Shown here in pieces: positions 28,363 through 36,641 of a DNA stretch of 64,000 nt. Position 1 is the first letter of the stretch. Each line of letters begins with the position of its first letter. The stretch lies in assembly GCA_963785765.1 (NCBI GenBank), contig CAWAWM010000001.1, forward strand, positions 434,001 to 498,000, written 5' to 3'. This DNA is from DATBGO01 sp963785765 (lineage in GTDB: Bacteria > Actinomycetota > Actinomycetes > Streptosporangiales > Streptosporangiaceae). The notes under the pieces were generated by a model, which had not been told where the DNA came from, ran no database searches, and was given only the letters and a program-made list of their open reading frames with translations. The position numbers and the translations under genes are program-made.

Positions 28363-28449
28363 GGAACAGGCCCACTGCCGGTAGCCGGGTTCGGCCTGTT
28401 CCCCGGCTGCCGGGGAACAGGTTGACATCATCGCGATCGACGGTAAGTT
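28363..28449 (+). promoter_or_regulatory. Promoter with three alternating inverted GGAACAGG sites
   Basis: GGAACAGGCC (28363) is the reverse complement of GGCCTGTTCC (28393). CCTGTTCCCCGG (28395) pairs perfectly with CCGGGGAACAGG (28410) across a 3-base loop. The middle arm can therefore pair with either side. TTGACA (28422) directly follows the last arm, and TAAGTT (28444) lies 16 bp further, a good promoter pair. This may be a multi-site operator at a promoter, or alternative hairpins if transcription comes from upstream. Confidence 0.6.
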
Positions 28450-28780
28450 GCTAGCCAGTCCAGCACCGGGTCAGCCGGCCGGGCCATCAGCGTCGCGGCC
28501 GCGCGGTGACAGGAGGCGGATCTCAACGATCGGCCTCGTGTCATCCCAAGCGCGGCCGGGCGACGTGACAGCGCTCCGGCTAGGCGGGGGGGTTGGACCC
28601 AGGAGGGGCCCGGGCACCCAGTAGACAACGGAAGACGAGCCTGTTGCCGACAGGACGGACTCCGGTCCGAAGGGATGCCCGGGCCCTCTTCCGAGCGGCC
28701 GGTCCGGCCGGCTGCCCGTATCGCTTATCATTTCAGCACCACTCGCTTATCCCGGTGCAGCACACGCTGAGGCAGGAATA
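28450..28780 (+). other. Non-coding leader or unknown short transcript
   Basis: Together with 28118-28362 this is the longest stretch without a convincing gene. Short frames on both strands have no recognisable domains, poor start signals and composition typical of shadows. If the promoter at 28422 is real, its transcript either has a leader of about 330 bases before the mannosyltransferase start or encodes a small RNA or peptide I cannot identify. Confidence 0.4.
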
Positions 28781-29557
28781 TTGTCCGCAACCGACCGACC
28801 AGAATCGCTACATGGGCGCCGCGTAGCCGTCATCATTCCGACCTACAATGAGCGGGAGAACCTGGAGTCAATCTCGGCCCGGGTCCGCGGCGCGGTTCCC
28901 GGCGCTGACCTGCTGGTGGTCGACGACAATAGCCCCGACGGGACTGGCGACCTGGCCGACAAGCTAGCCGTCGAGGACGGTCATATCCACGTACTGCACC
29001 GGCCGGGCAAGGCCGGCCTGGGCGGTGCTTACATCGCCGGATTCGGCTGGGCGCTCGAGCACGGCTACGACGCCATGGTCGAGATGGACGCCGACGGCTC
29101 GCATCAGCCCGAGGAACTACCCAGGCTGCTTGCCGCCATGGAAGCGGGGGCCGACGTGGTCATCGGCTCCCGCTGGGTGCGCGGCGGCACGGTGACCAAC
29201 TGGCCGAAAGCCCGGGAGGCCCTGTCCAGGGGCGCCAACACCTATGCGCGGATCATGCTGGGCATCAAGGTGCGCGACGCGACCGGCGGGTACCGGGTGT
29301 ACCGCGCGGATACGCTGCGCAAGATCGGCCTGGATCAGGTGCTGTCCCAGGGCTACTGCTTCCAGATCGACCTCACGCTGCGGGCCCTGACGGCCGGGCT
29401 GACCGTCACCGAGGTGCCGATCACCTTCACCGACCGCACCCAGGGCACCAGCAAAATGGGCCGGTCAGTCGTGGGTGAGGCGTTCTGGCGGGTTGCCCAG
29501 TGGGGCATCGCGCGGCGGCTGGGGCGGTTTCGCAAGGATGGCCAGGCGGCACGCTAG
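28781..29557 (+). CDS. ppm1: Polyprenol monophosphomannose synthase (GT2)
   Basis: The product has 258 residues. GT2 signatures are VAVIIPTYNERENL, VVDDNSPDGT and the metal-binding DxD-like MDADGSHQPEE. GYCFQIDLTLRA and FTDRTQGTSKMG are typical of dolichol/polyprenol-phosphate mannosyltransferases. It transfers mannose from GDP-mannose to polyprenyl phosphate on the membrane's inner face, feeding lipoglycan or protein mannosylation. The start is a TTG at 28781, with GAGGCAGG just upstream; no ATG suits the conserved N-terminus. The acyltransferase part found fused in some mycobacterial Ppm1 is absent. Confidence 0.9.
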   Translation: MSATDRPESLHGRRVAVIIPTYNERENLESISARVRGAVPGADLLVVDDNSPDGTGDLADKLAVEDGHIHVLHRPGKAGLGGAYIAGFGWALEHGYDAMVEMDADGSHQPEELPRLLAAMEAGADVVIGSRWVRGGTVTNWPKAREALSRGANTYARIMLGIKVRDATGGYRVYRADTLRKIGLDQVLSQGYCFQIDLTLRALTAGLTVTEVPITFTDRTQGTSKMGRSVVGEAFWRVAQWGIARRLGRFRKDGQAAR

Positions 29558-29702
29558 CCAGGCGTGTCCGGGCGCGCAAGCCGGCCCGGGCACGGAACCG
29601 GCCGGGCACGGAACCGGCCGGAGGCGCCAGGGTCCGGGCACAGCAATCAGCCGCCGGTGCGCCGAAGGCGGCTGATACTGATGCTTTAAGCCGCTATAGC
29701 CG

Positions 29703-30089
29703 TTATGCGCTCTTACGCTGGCGGGAGTGCCTGCTCGATTCGTCAGCCTGATCCTCACCACGCTTGCCCCTGATGACAGCAAGCCGCTCGGCCAGGACTT
29801 CCTCTAGGTCAGCCATGCTGCGCCGCTCCATCAGCATGTCCCAGTGACTGCGCGGCGGCTTGGCCTTCTTCGGTGCGGGCACGTCCCCGGTCGCGGTGAG
29901 CGCGAGCGAACCGCAGACGCGGCACTCCCAGTTCACCGGGATCTCGGCTTCCGCCGAGAACGGGACGGTGAAGCGATGGCCCTTCGGGCAGTCGAAAGCT
30001 ACCTCCTGACGCGGGGCCAGATCGGTGTTACGGTCATTCTCATAGCTCGTGGCCCCGAGCCGGGTACCGCGAAGTGCGCGTTCGGCCAT
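29703..30089 (-). CDS. rbpA: RNA polymerase-binding protein RbpA
   Basis: The product has 128 residues. It begins MAERALRGTRLGATSYEND, typical of RbpA, followed by the zinc-binding-like core FDCPKGH and CRVCG and the basic linker plus sigma-interaction helix (SHWDMLMERRSMADLEEVLA). It stabilises the open complex with the principal sigma factor and is specific to Actinobacteria. The start at 30089 is chosen from the family N-terminus; the frame continues upstream without similarity. Confidence 0.95.
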   Translation of the reverse strand: MAERALRGTRLGATSYENDRNTDLAPRQEVAFDCPKGHRFTVPFSAEAEIPVNWECRVCGSLALTATGDVPAPKKAKPPRSHWDMLMERRSMADLEEVLAERLAVIRGKRGEDQADESSRHSRQRKSA

Positions 30090-30206
30090 ATATCTGTTGC
30101 CTCCCAGCCGCTCAGCCGTCCCTGATGACAACGGTGAGTACCCGGACAAGATTCCCCCAGGGCTGGATTCCAACCCCCTGACGGCCTGCCGGATGTCCGG
30201 AACGGC

Positions 30207-30974
30207 TCATAAGGCTCCGCGCGGGTGCCACTGGCCGCGGGCCATGAGCACCTCACGCAGCACATCCGTCTGGTCGGTCATGATGCCGTCCGCGCCCAGA
30301 TCAAGCAGCCGCATCATCTCGCTGCGGTCGTTGACAGTCCACACGTCGACCGCGAGGCCAGCCGCGTGCGCCCGCCGGAGGTATGGCCCGGTCGCGATCC
30401 TGATCGGCACCTGCGTGACGCGCACCCACCGGCGGGCGCACCTGGCCGCCACGATCGCGTGCGGCACGCCGATCCTGACCGCCCCGATTCCCACCGGTGA
30501 GGTCGCCATGCAGACCGGCCTGGACATGACCCGCCGGGCGGCCGCCAGCCGCCGGGCCGAGAACGAGGTTACGCACACCCGGTCCCAGGCGGCGGTCCTG
30601 TCCAGCACCTCAGCCAGCGGCCGCACCGCGGGCGCGTCCTTGATGTCGACGTTGAAGCGGATATCCGGCCAGGCGGTCAGCAGATCCTCGAACAGCGGGA
30701 TCGGGTCGGTGCCGGCGATGCGCGCGGCGGCCACGCGCCGGTAGGGCAGTTGCGCGATACGCCCGGAGGCGTCAGTCACCCGATCGAGTGTCCGGTCGTG
30801 GAACGCCACCAGCACGCCGTCAGCTGTCGCGTGCACATCGGTCTCGAGATACGCGTAGCCAAGCCCGGCCGCGTGCTCGAACGCGCGCCAGGTGTTCTCC
30901 GGGAACAATTGCGCCGCGCCACCGCGGTGCGCGAACGCATGCGGCCGGGGAAGATCAAGGAATCCGCGCGGCAC
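30207..30974 (-). CDS. Glycerophosphodiester phosphodiesterase
   Basis: The product has 255 residues and a GDPD TIM barrel. Catalytic motifs are AFAHRGGAAQLFPENT, YLETDVHATADGVLVAFHD and DIKD; the C-terminal part has DVWTVNDRSEMMRLLDLGAD. It hydrolyses glycerophosphodiesters from phospholipid turnover to glycerol-3-phosphate and an alcohol. No signal peptide is seen, so it is probably cytoplasmic. It lies 116 bp from rbpA on the same strand. Confidence 0.93.
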   Translation of the reverse strand: MPRGFLDLPRPHAFAHRGGAAQLFPENTWRAFEHAAGLGYAYLETDVHATADGVLVAFHDRTLDRVTDASGRIAQLPYRRVAAARIAGTDPIPLFEDLLTAWPDIRFNVDIKDAPAVRPLAEVLDRTAAWDRVCVTSFSARRLAAARRVMSRPVCMATSPVGIGAVRIGVPHAIVAARCARRWVRVTQVPIRIATGPYLRRAHAAGLAVDVWTVNDRSEMMRLLDLGADGIMTDQTDVLREVLMARGQWHPRGAL

Positions 30975-31010
30975 GGGCCTCAGTATGCCGAACCAGACCC
31001 GATCCGCTGG

Positions 31011-31574
31011 TCAGGCGCGCGGCCAGGTCCGGCGGCGAGTCTCCGCGATGGCGATCGCCGCCGCCGCCGCGACGTTCAGCGAGCCGACCCGGCCGGGCTG
31101 CGGGATGTAGGCGACGACATCGGCGGCGGCCAGCAGGCCTGCTGAGCAGCCGCGGTCCTCGTGGCCCAGGGCCAGGCAGATGTCGCCATCGAGCGGTGCC
31201 TCATGCAGCGGGACCGCATCGGCGGCCAGTTCGATAGCGACCACGCGGAACCCGGCGGCGCGGGCGGCGCCGGCCGCTGCGGCAGCGCCGGCCGGCTCGC
31301 GCTCCAGCGCCAGGTAGCGGTCGGTGCCCAGGGAGGTCTTGCGGGCCGACGGGTGCCCGGGCGGCGCGGTGTCACCGCACAGCCAGACCCGCTCCACACC
31401 GAGGGCCGCGGCGGTCCTGATGATCGACCCGACGTTGAAGGGCTGGCTGACCGAGTCCAGCAGCAGGGCAATCCTGGTCCCGGCCAGCCGTCGCCAGGAC
31501 CTGTTGAGCCGCTTGACGTCCGTCGGCCCGAGCTGGCGCGGGCCTGGCTGGCGCGGGCCAGCCGTGCCGGTCAC
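31011..31574 (-). CDS. TrmH/SpoU-family RNA 2'-O-methyltransferase
   Basis: The product has 187 residues from a GTG at 31574 that overlaps the stop of the upstream methyltransferase gene. SPOUT motifs are NVGSIIRTAAALGV, LALGHEDRGCS and IPQPGRVGSLNVAAAAAIA. The fold is a trefoil knot that binds SAM. It would 2'-O-methylate tRNA or rRNA; the exact site is not readable. An alternative upstream start would add about 50 low-complexity residues. Confidence 0.9.
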   Translation of the reverse strand: MTGTAGPRQPGPRQLGPTDVKRLNRSWRRLAGTRIALLLDSVSQPFNVGSIIRTAAALGVERVWLCGDTAPPGHPSARKTSLGTDRYLALEREPAGAAAAAGAARAAGFRVVAIELAADAVPLHEAPLDGDICLALGHEDRGCSAGLLAAADVVAYIPQPGRVGSLNVAAAAAIAIAETRRRTWPRA

Positions 31575-32164
31575 CGGCTGGCCCGCAGGACGCGGTACCC
31601 GGCCCGGGCCGCTACCCGGTCGGCGGTCCAGCCGGAGTCGGCCAGCCACCGTTGCAGCGAGTCGGCCCCCAGGTTGCGCTGCACCACCAGGTAGGCGCAC
31701 GCGCCGGGCCCCAGCTTGCCCAGCCACCTGGTCAGCAGCTCATGCAGCGCGGGCTTGCCGATCCTGATCGGCGGGTTGGACCAGATCAGCTGAAGCTGCC
31801 CGGGCAGCGCCGGATCGTCAGGTACTGCGGTCCTGACCCGGTGCAGGCCCGCCCGCTCGGCATTGCGGGCGCACAGCGCGAGCGCGCGCCGGTTGACATC
31901 GACCGCCCAGACATCCGAGCCGGGGGCTCTGGCCGCCATCACCAGCGCGAGTGGCCCGTAACCGCAGCCGAGATCGAGCAGCGCGCCCTCGGCCGGGGGC
32001 GGCGGGGCCGTCTCCAGCAGCAGCCGGGTGCCCGGGTCCAGGCGGTCCGGCGAGAACATCCCGGAATCTGTCTCCAGCTCCAGGTGCAGGTCGGCCAGCA
32101 CCAGCTGCACCCGGCCCGGCCGGCTGCGCGCGTCCGGGTGCGCGGCAAAGTAGTGCTGGCCCAC
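31571..32164 (-). CDS. RsmC-like class I SAM-dependent methyltransferase
   Basis: The product has 197 residues from a GTG. The SAM motif is LLDLGCGYGPLALVMA, and the N6/N2-methylase motif is SNPPIRIGK (NPP[FY] type). The start HYFAAHPDARSRPG and the FSPDRLDPGT segment are typical of the RsmC/RlmG group, which methylates guanine N2 in rRNA. It forms a two-gene RNA-modification unit with the TrmH-type gene. Confidence 0.88.
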   Translation of the reverse strand: MGQHYFAAHPDARSRPGRVQLVLADLHLELETDSGMFSPDRLDPGTRLLLETAPPPPAEGALLDLGCGYGPLALVMAARAPGSDVWAVDVNRRALALCARNAERAGLHRVRTAVPDDPALPGQLQLIWSNPPIRIGKPALHELLTRWLGKLGPGACAYLVVQRNLGADSLQRWLADSGWTADRVAARAGYRVLRASR

Positions 32165-32179
32165 GCTGGCCGGCCGTCG

Positions 32180-32542
32180 TCAGCTTGACTGCGGTTGGGC
32201 GGGAGCCGCGGCCGGGGCGGCGGCGGCCTCCGCCGCCGCCTGCAGCGCCGGGTTGATGTACGTGCGGGTCATCCACCGCTCCACCACGAACGTCAGGATC
32301 GGGATCGTCCCGGCCAGCAGCAGCAGCACGGTCGGGCCGATGGCCAGCCGTAGCCGTCGCGCCAGCAGATACGCGGTGACCAGGTAGATCAGGTACAAGA
32401 TCCCGTGCGTGGTGCCCACGTAGTTCACCACGGCATCGTTGTGGGCGAACACCTGGAGCGGGATCCCGACGAAGCACAAGATCATCAGCACCACGCCCGT
32501 CACGTAGGCCATCACGCGGTAGCGAAGCACGGCTGCGCGCAC
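32180..32542 (-). CDS. DUF3817 membrane protein
   Basis: The product has 120 residues with three hydrophobic segments and the DUF3817 pattern (YRVMAYVTGVVLMILCFVGI; VGTTHGILYLIYLVTAYLLA; PFVVER-like near the third helix). The Ala/Pro-rich tail is probably cytoplasmic. The function is unknown in the family. The gene lies 15 bp upstream of the RsmC-like gene on the same strand. Confidence 0.85.
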   Translation of the reverse strand: MRAAVLRYRVMAYVTGVVLMILCFVGIPLQVFAHNDAVVNYVGTTHGILYLIYLVTAYLLARRLRLAIGPTVLLLLAGTIPILTFVVERWMTRTYINPALQAAAEAAAAPAAAPAQPQSS

Positions 32543-32584
32543 CGGAGAACCTCCTCAGCAATCATCGCAGAGCAGTGGCTGCGG

Positions 32585-33010
32585 CTAACGCAGCCCGTGC
32601 CATCTTCCGTGGCCCTTCACCTGCTCATTCAGCCGGGCAAGATAGGCATTGTAGGCGGCCAGCTCGGGATCATCCTCGTCGTCCGCCCCGCCCGTCACGT
32701 CCTGCCCCCGGGTATGCGGCCCTGACGCCCCGGCCGGAAGCTCGACCGGCGGCGCGCCGCTGCCGGCGGCCGTCGTCGGCTTGAACTCATCCAGGATGGT
32801 CTTCGCCCAGAACACCACGGCAAAGATGGCGAAGATCGGCCATTCGAAGGTATAGGCCCAGCTGAGCGCGTTGCCCGCCTCGGCGCGGTGGAACTGCCAG
32901 TCGCCGAGCCAGAGCATTCCGAGCACCGCCGCGACCGCGAACGCATGCCAGCCTAGCCACCTGGGGGTGAACAGGAAGTGCCACCGCGGCGGGGGCTTGG
33001 CGCTGGGCAT
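32585..33010 (-). CDS. Small two-helix membrane protein, function unknown
   Basis: The product has 141 residues. Two membrane helices (about 20-40 and 50-68, WLGWHAFAVAAVLGMLWLGD and WPIFAIFAVVFWAKTILDEF) precede an acidic cytoplasmic tail (GADDEDDPELAAYNAYLARL). This layout is seen in a conserved actinobacterial family without known function. The gene is on the same strand as the DUF3817 gene, 42 bp upstream. Confidence 0.75.
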   Translation of the reverse strand: MPSAKPPPRWHFLFTPRWLGWHAFAVAAVLGMLWLGDWQFHRAEAGNALSWAYTFEWPIFAIFAVVFWAKTILDEFKPTTAAGSGAPPVELPAGASGPHTRGQDVTGGADDEDDPELAAYNAYLARLNEQVKGHGRWHGLR

Positions 33011-33135
33011 GGTCAGAGCCTAGCGCGCCGGTGAACTCCGCAAGCGCCGGGCATTACGGACGCGCGCACCTGTTACCGTCAGGTATCAGCGAGTCATCGC
33101 TGGGCTAACCGGGCTGGTCAGTGATAATCAGAGGC

Positions 33136-33489
33136 ATGTCTCTTGCGGAGCTTATCTCCGGGCGCACCGGGCTCGCCGGGCGCCTTCCCCACCGGCTCGA
33201 GGAACTGCGCGGCCCGGTCAAGGGAGTTATCGTGCTGCCGCGGCACCTGGCCTGGCCCGGGATGCGCGAGTGCGACGTCACCGACGACAGCACCAGGCGC
33301 AGCATGTACGGGATCGTGCTGACCCAGGGCAGGCGCAATGACGTGGCCCGATTCCTCAACGCCCGGCTGCTGGTCCAGGACTGGCCGCTGATCAGGACCT
33401 CCCTCGACCCCAAACTGCGCCGCTGGTGCGAGCGGAGGTTCCCGCTGCGCGGGACGAGCGAGGCCCGCGAGCCGCTGCGGCAGCCCTGA
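33136..33489 (+). CDS. Conserved small protein of unknown function
   Basis: The product has 117 residues from the ATG at 33136, preceded by AGAGGC; an ATG five codons upstream at 33121 has a poorer site. The protein is basic, with YGIVLTQGRRNDVARFLNAR and a Trp/Arg-rich end (LRRWCERRFPL). No known motif is recognised. It is divergent from the two-helix membrane protein. Confidence 0.65.
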   Translation: MSLAELISGRTGLAGRLPHRLEELRGPVKGVIVLPRHLAWPGMRECDVTDDSTRRSMYGIVLTQGRRNDVARFLNARLLVQDWPLIRTSLDPKLRRWCERRFPLRGTSEAREPLRQP

Positions 33490-33875
33490 TTCCTGCCTGA
33501 CGCGCGCTCGCGGCCGCGAGCGATGGATGCGATGTGCCGTTGCTGCGCAAAGAACAGCGGCGGTGCGCCATCGCCGCGATTGACTAACGACAGCGGTGCG
33601 CCCTGGGTGTGGCTCTGCTGGAGTGCGGTTGCTTGGGCGCTGGTGCCTGGGGCTGAGCCGAGGTAACCGCGGCCCGGGCCGGACGTTTCGGGCGGTATGT
33701 CCGAGTGTGGATCGAGGCTGCCCTGGCTGGGCGCCGCCGGGACCTGCTGGCTGGTCCGCCAGCGCCGGGCGTGAAGCGGCCGCGACCGCGCTGACCAGCC
33801 GGGCAGGGCAGCGACGACCCGCAGGATGGCCGACGGCGGGCGCGGCCCAGCAGGCCCGTATGCGAAGGTAGCGGC
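33490..33875. other. Intergenic stretch with a perfect 18-bp palindrome
   Basis: There is no convincing gene in these 386 bp. CGCTCGCGG/CCGCGAGCG at 33505-33522 is a perfect palindrome without a loop, 15 bp after the preceding stop; it may act as a terminator stem or a protein site. Two near-identical copies of ACAGCGG(CGG)TGCGCC occur around 33553 and 33590. The remainder is GC-rich without visible promoter elements. Confidence 0.5.
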
Positions 33876-34532
33876 ATGCGCAAATACGTCATCATGGGCG
33901 TGCAGGGAAGCGGCAAGGGCACTCAGAGCACCTTGCTCGCGGCCGACTTCGAGCTCGTGCACATCAGCGTCGGCGACATCTTCCGCTGGAACGTGCTGCA
34001 GCACACCAAGGTCGGCGCGCAGGTGCGGCGGACCATGGCCGCCGGCGAGCTGGTCAGCGACGATCTGGTCGAAGGCATCGTGTCCGACCGCCTCGCCCAG
34101 CATGACTGGAACTACGGGTTCATCATCGACGGCTTCCCGCGCAACGAGCGCCAGGCGGAGTTCTTCCTGGAGAGCTACGACATCGACGGGGTCATCTACC
34201 TCGAGATGCCCGACAGCGAGGTCCGCCGCCGGGTGCTGGCGCGGCGGCTCTGCTCGGGCTGCGGCATGGACTACAACCTGCTGGCCAGCACCCCCGAAGT
34301 GCCCGGCAAGTGCGACGTCTGCGGTGGTGAGCTCGTCACCAGGGAGGACGACACCGAAGAAGCCCTCGCGGTGCGGCTGCGCGAGTACCACGAGAAGACC
34401 AACCCGGTGCTGGATATCTTCCGCCGCAAAGAGTACGTGGTGACCGTCGACGCGCGGCCGGCCAAGGAGGCTGTCCAGCAGGCCATCAGGGACCAGCTAG
34501 GGCTGCCGCCGCATCACCCCTCGGCCGGCTGA
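33876..34532 (+). CDS. Adenylate kinase-like nucleoside monophosphate kinase with zinc lid
   Basis: The product has 218 residues. The P-loop is GVQGSGKGTQ and the NMP-binding site is IIDGFPRNERQAEFFL. The lid carries four Cys (LCSGCGMDY and KCDVCGGEL), the zinc-lid form. It would interconvert AMP/ATP/ADP or a related NMP. The invariant Gly-Ala-Pro-Gly-x-Gly of the main Adk reads Gly-Val-Gln-Gly-Ser-Gly, so this may be a second, divergent copy. It is followed by glycerate kinase and PRPP synthetase, 5 and 10 bp apart. Confidence 0.88.
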   Translation: MRKYVIMGVQGSGKGTQSTLLAADFELVHISVGDIFRWNVLQHTKVGAQVRRTMAAGELVSDDLVEGIVSDRLAQHDWNYGFIIDGFPRNERQAEFFLESYDIDGVIYLEMPDSEVRRRVLARRLCSGCGMDYNLLASTPEVPGKCDVCGGELVTREDDTEEALAVRLREYHEKTNPVLDIFRRKEYVVTVDARPAKEAVQQAIRDQLGLPPHHPSAG

Positions 34533-34537
34533 CGCCG

Positions 34538-35656
34538 GTGCGGGTCGTCATCGCACCCGACTCGTTCAAGGGAACCATCGGGGCCACCGCCGCCGCCGCC
34601 GCGCTGGCCAACGGCTGGCACGACAGCCGGCCTGGCGATCACGTGACCTGCATCCCGCTGGCCGACGGCGGCGAGGGCACCCTGGAAGTGCTGGCCGCCG
34701 GGTCGCCAGGCGCGCGCTGGCATCCGGCCCGGGTTCGCGGGCCAGTGACCGGATTCACGGACACATGCTGGCTGGAACTGCCCGGCCGAACGGGAGTGGT
34801 GGAACTCGCCGGCGCCAGCGGCCTGCCGCTGCTGGCTACTCCTGATCCGCTCCGGGCGCACAGCGCCGGTGTCGGCGACCTGGTCGGCCGGGCGCTGGAC
34901 GCGGGCGTCACCGCGATCATGATCGGACTCGGCGGGTCGGCCTGCACGGACGGCGGGACCGGCGTCCTGGCGGCGCTCGGCGCGCGGTTCCTGGACGCCG
35001 CCGGACATGAGCTGCCGCTGGGCGGGGGAGCCCTCGCCGGGCTGGCCGCTATCGACCTGAACGGGCTCCGGCCAGCTCCGCCCGGCGGCGTGACCTGCCT
35101 GACCGACGTGACGGCCCCGCTGCTCGGCAGCCGCGGCGCGGCCGCGGTCTTCGGCCCGCAAAAAGGCGCCGGCCGGCGCCAGATAGCCGTGCTGGAGGCG
35201 GGCCTGGCCAGGCTGGCGGCGCTGCTGGGCGGCGCGCCTGCCGCCCCCGGCGCGGGCGCCGCGGGCGGCACTGCCTACGGCCTGGCCGCCGCGTGGGGGG
35301 CGGTCATCGCCCCGGGCGCGACCGAGCTAGGCCGGATCAGCGGGCTGGACCAGGCGATCCGCGGCGCCGACCTGATCATCACCGGCGAGGGCCGGTACGA
35401 CGAGACATCGGCCGACGGCAAGGTCACCGGGGCCGTCATCGCCGCCGCCGGGCGGACCGGGGTGGCCGCCGCCCTGGTCGCCGGGCTGATCGCGGCCACC
35501 CCGCCGGCCGCGGTCGGGCAGGCAGTCTCGCTGGCCGGGCTGGCCGGCGGAGCCCGGCGGGCGGCCGCGGACCCGACCCGCTGGCTGCGCGCCGCGGGGC
35601 GGCAGCTCGCACTCGATCTGGCCGGGGGCACGGAGGAACCGGCCCCGAGGACCTAG
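34538..35656 (+). CDS. Glycerate kinase (GlxK/GarK family)
   Basis: The product has 372 residues from a GTG. Family motifs are VVIAPDSFKGT, IPLADGGEGTLEVL, MIGLGGSACTDGGTG and a C-terminal ITGEGRYDETSADGKV. It phosphorylates D-glycerate, linking serine/glyoxylate metabolism to glycolysis. It sits between two nucleotide-related kinases, probably in one transcript. Confidence 0.93.
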   Translation: MRVVIAPDSFKGTIGATAAAAALANGWHDSRPGDHVTCIPLADGGEGTLEVLAAGSPGARWHPARVRGPVTGFTDTCWLELPGRTGVVELAGASGLPLLATPDPLRAHSAGVGDLVGRALDAGVTAIMIGLGGSACTDGGTGVLAALGARFLDAAGHELPLGGGALAGLAAIDLNGLRPAPPGGVTCLTDVTAPLLGSRGAAAVFGPQKGAGRRQIAVLEAGLARLAALLGGAPAAPGAGAAGGTAYGLAAAWGAVIAPGATELGRISGLDQAIRGADLIITGEGRYDETSADGKVTGAVIAAAGRTGVAAALVAGLIAATPPAAVGQAVSLAGLAGGARRAAADPTRWLRAAGRQLALDLAGGTEEPAPRT

Positions 35657-35666
35657 CCTTAGGGGT

Positions 35667-36641
35667 GTGCGGGAGATTGCGGTATTCAGCGGCAGCGCCC
35701 ACCCGAGCCTGGCCGCGGAGATTTGCGCTCAGCTGGACGAGCCACTGCAGCCGGTCCGGGTGCGCCGGTTCGCCAACGACTGCCTGGAAGTACAGCTGCA
35801 GTCCAACTGCCGCGAGCGGGACGTCTTCCTGATCCAGCCGCTGGTACCGCCGGTGCAGGAGAACCTGGTCGAGCTGCTGCTGATGCTGGACGCCGCCCGC
35901 GGTGCGTCAGCGGCCCGGGTGACGGCCGTGATGCCGCACTACGCCTACGCCAGGTCCGACAAGAAGTCGATGCCCCGGGTCTCGATCGGCGGCCGCCTCG
36001 TCGCCGACCTGCTGGTGGCGGCCGGCGCGAGCCGGGTGCTGACGATGACGCTGCACGCGCCCCAGGTGCACGGGTTCTTCTCGGTGCCGGTCGATCATCT
36101 GCACGCGCTCCGTGAGCTCGCCGCGCACTTCGCCGACCTGGAACTGCATAACGCGGTGGTGGTCTCGCCGGACCTGGGCAACGCCAAGGCGGCCGCCGCG
36201 CTGGCCCGGCGGCTCGGCCTGCCGGTGGCGGCGGGCGCCAAGGAGCGGCAGAGCGATGAGCATGTCACGATCAGCTCCATTATCGGCGATGTGGCCGACC
36301 GGGACGTGATCGTCCTCGATGACGAGATCGCCCGGGGGACTACCATCCTGGAGCTGCTGGCCCGGCTGGAGGAATGGGGCGCGCGGTCGGTGCGCATCGC
36401 CTGCACGCACGGGCTGTTCTGCGACGGCGCGCTCAAGCGGATCGCCGCCCGGCCCGAGGTGGTGGAGATCGTCTGCACCAACACGGTGCCGATCCCCGAC
36501 AGCGAGCGCGATCCCAAGCTGCAGGTCATCTCGCTGGCCCCGGCGCTGGCCGAGGCCATCAGGCGGATCCACGAGGGCGAGTCGGTCAGCGCGCTGTTCG
36601 ACCATGACTGGATCGCGCCGTCGGGGCAGCATCTGGGCTGA
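35667..36641 (+). CDS. prs: Ribose-phosphate pyrophosphokinase
   Basis: The product has 324 residues from a GTG. Motifs include VFSGSAHPSLAAEICAQL, MPHYAYARSDKKSMPRVSIG (ATP site and flexible loop), and the PRPP loop VIVLDDEIARGTTILE. It makes PRPP from ribose-5-phosphate and ATP. The divalent-cation site usually reads HARxD-like; here LHAPQVHGFF fits class I enzymes loosely. It may be a paralogue of the housekeeping Prs. Its stop codon lies inside the first unit of a 15-bp repeat shared with the opposing gene. Confidence 0.88.
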   Translation: MREIAVFSGSAHPSLAAEICAQLDEPLQPVRVRRFANDCLEVQLQSNCRERDVFLIQPLVPPVQENLVELLLMLDAARGASAARVTAVMPHYAYARSDKKSMPRVSIGGRLVADLLVAAGASRVLTMTLHAPQVHGFFSVPVDHLHALRELAAHFADLELHNAVVVSPDLGNAKAAAALARRLGLPVAAGAKERQSDEHVTISSIIGDVADRDVIVLDDEIARGTTILELLARLEEWGARSVRIACTHGLFCDGALKRIAARPEVVEIVCTNTVPIPDSERDPKLQVISLAPALAEAIRRIHEGESVSALFDHDWIAPSGQHLG

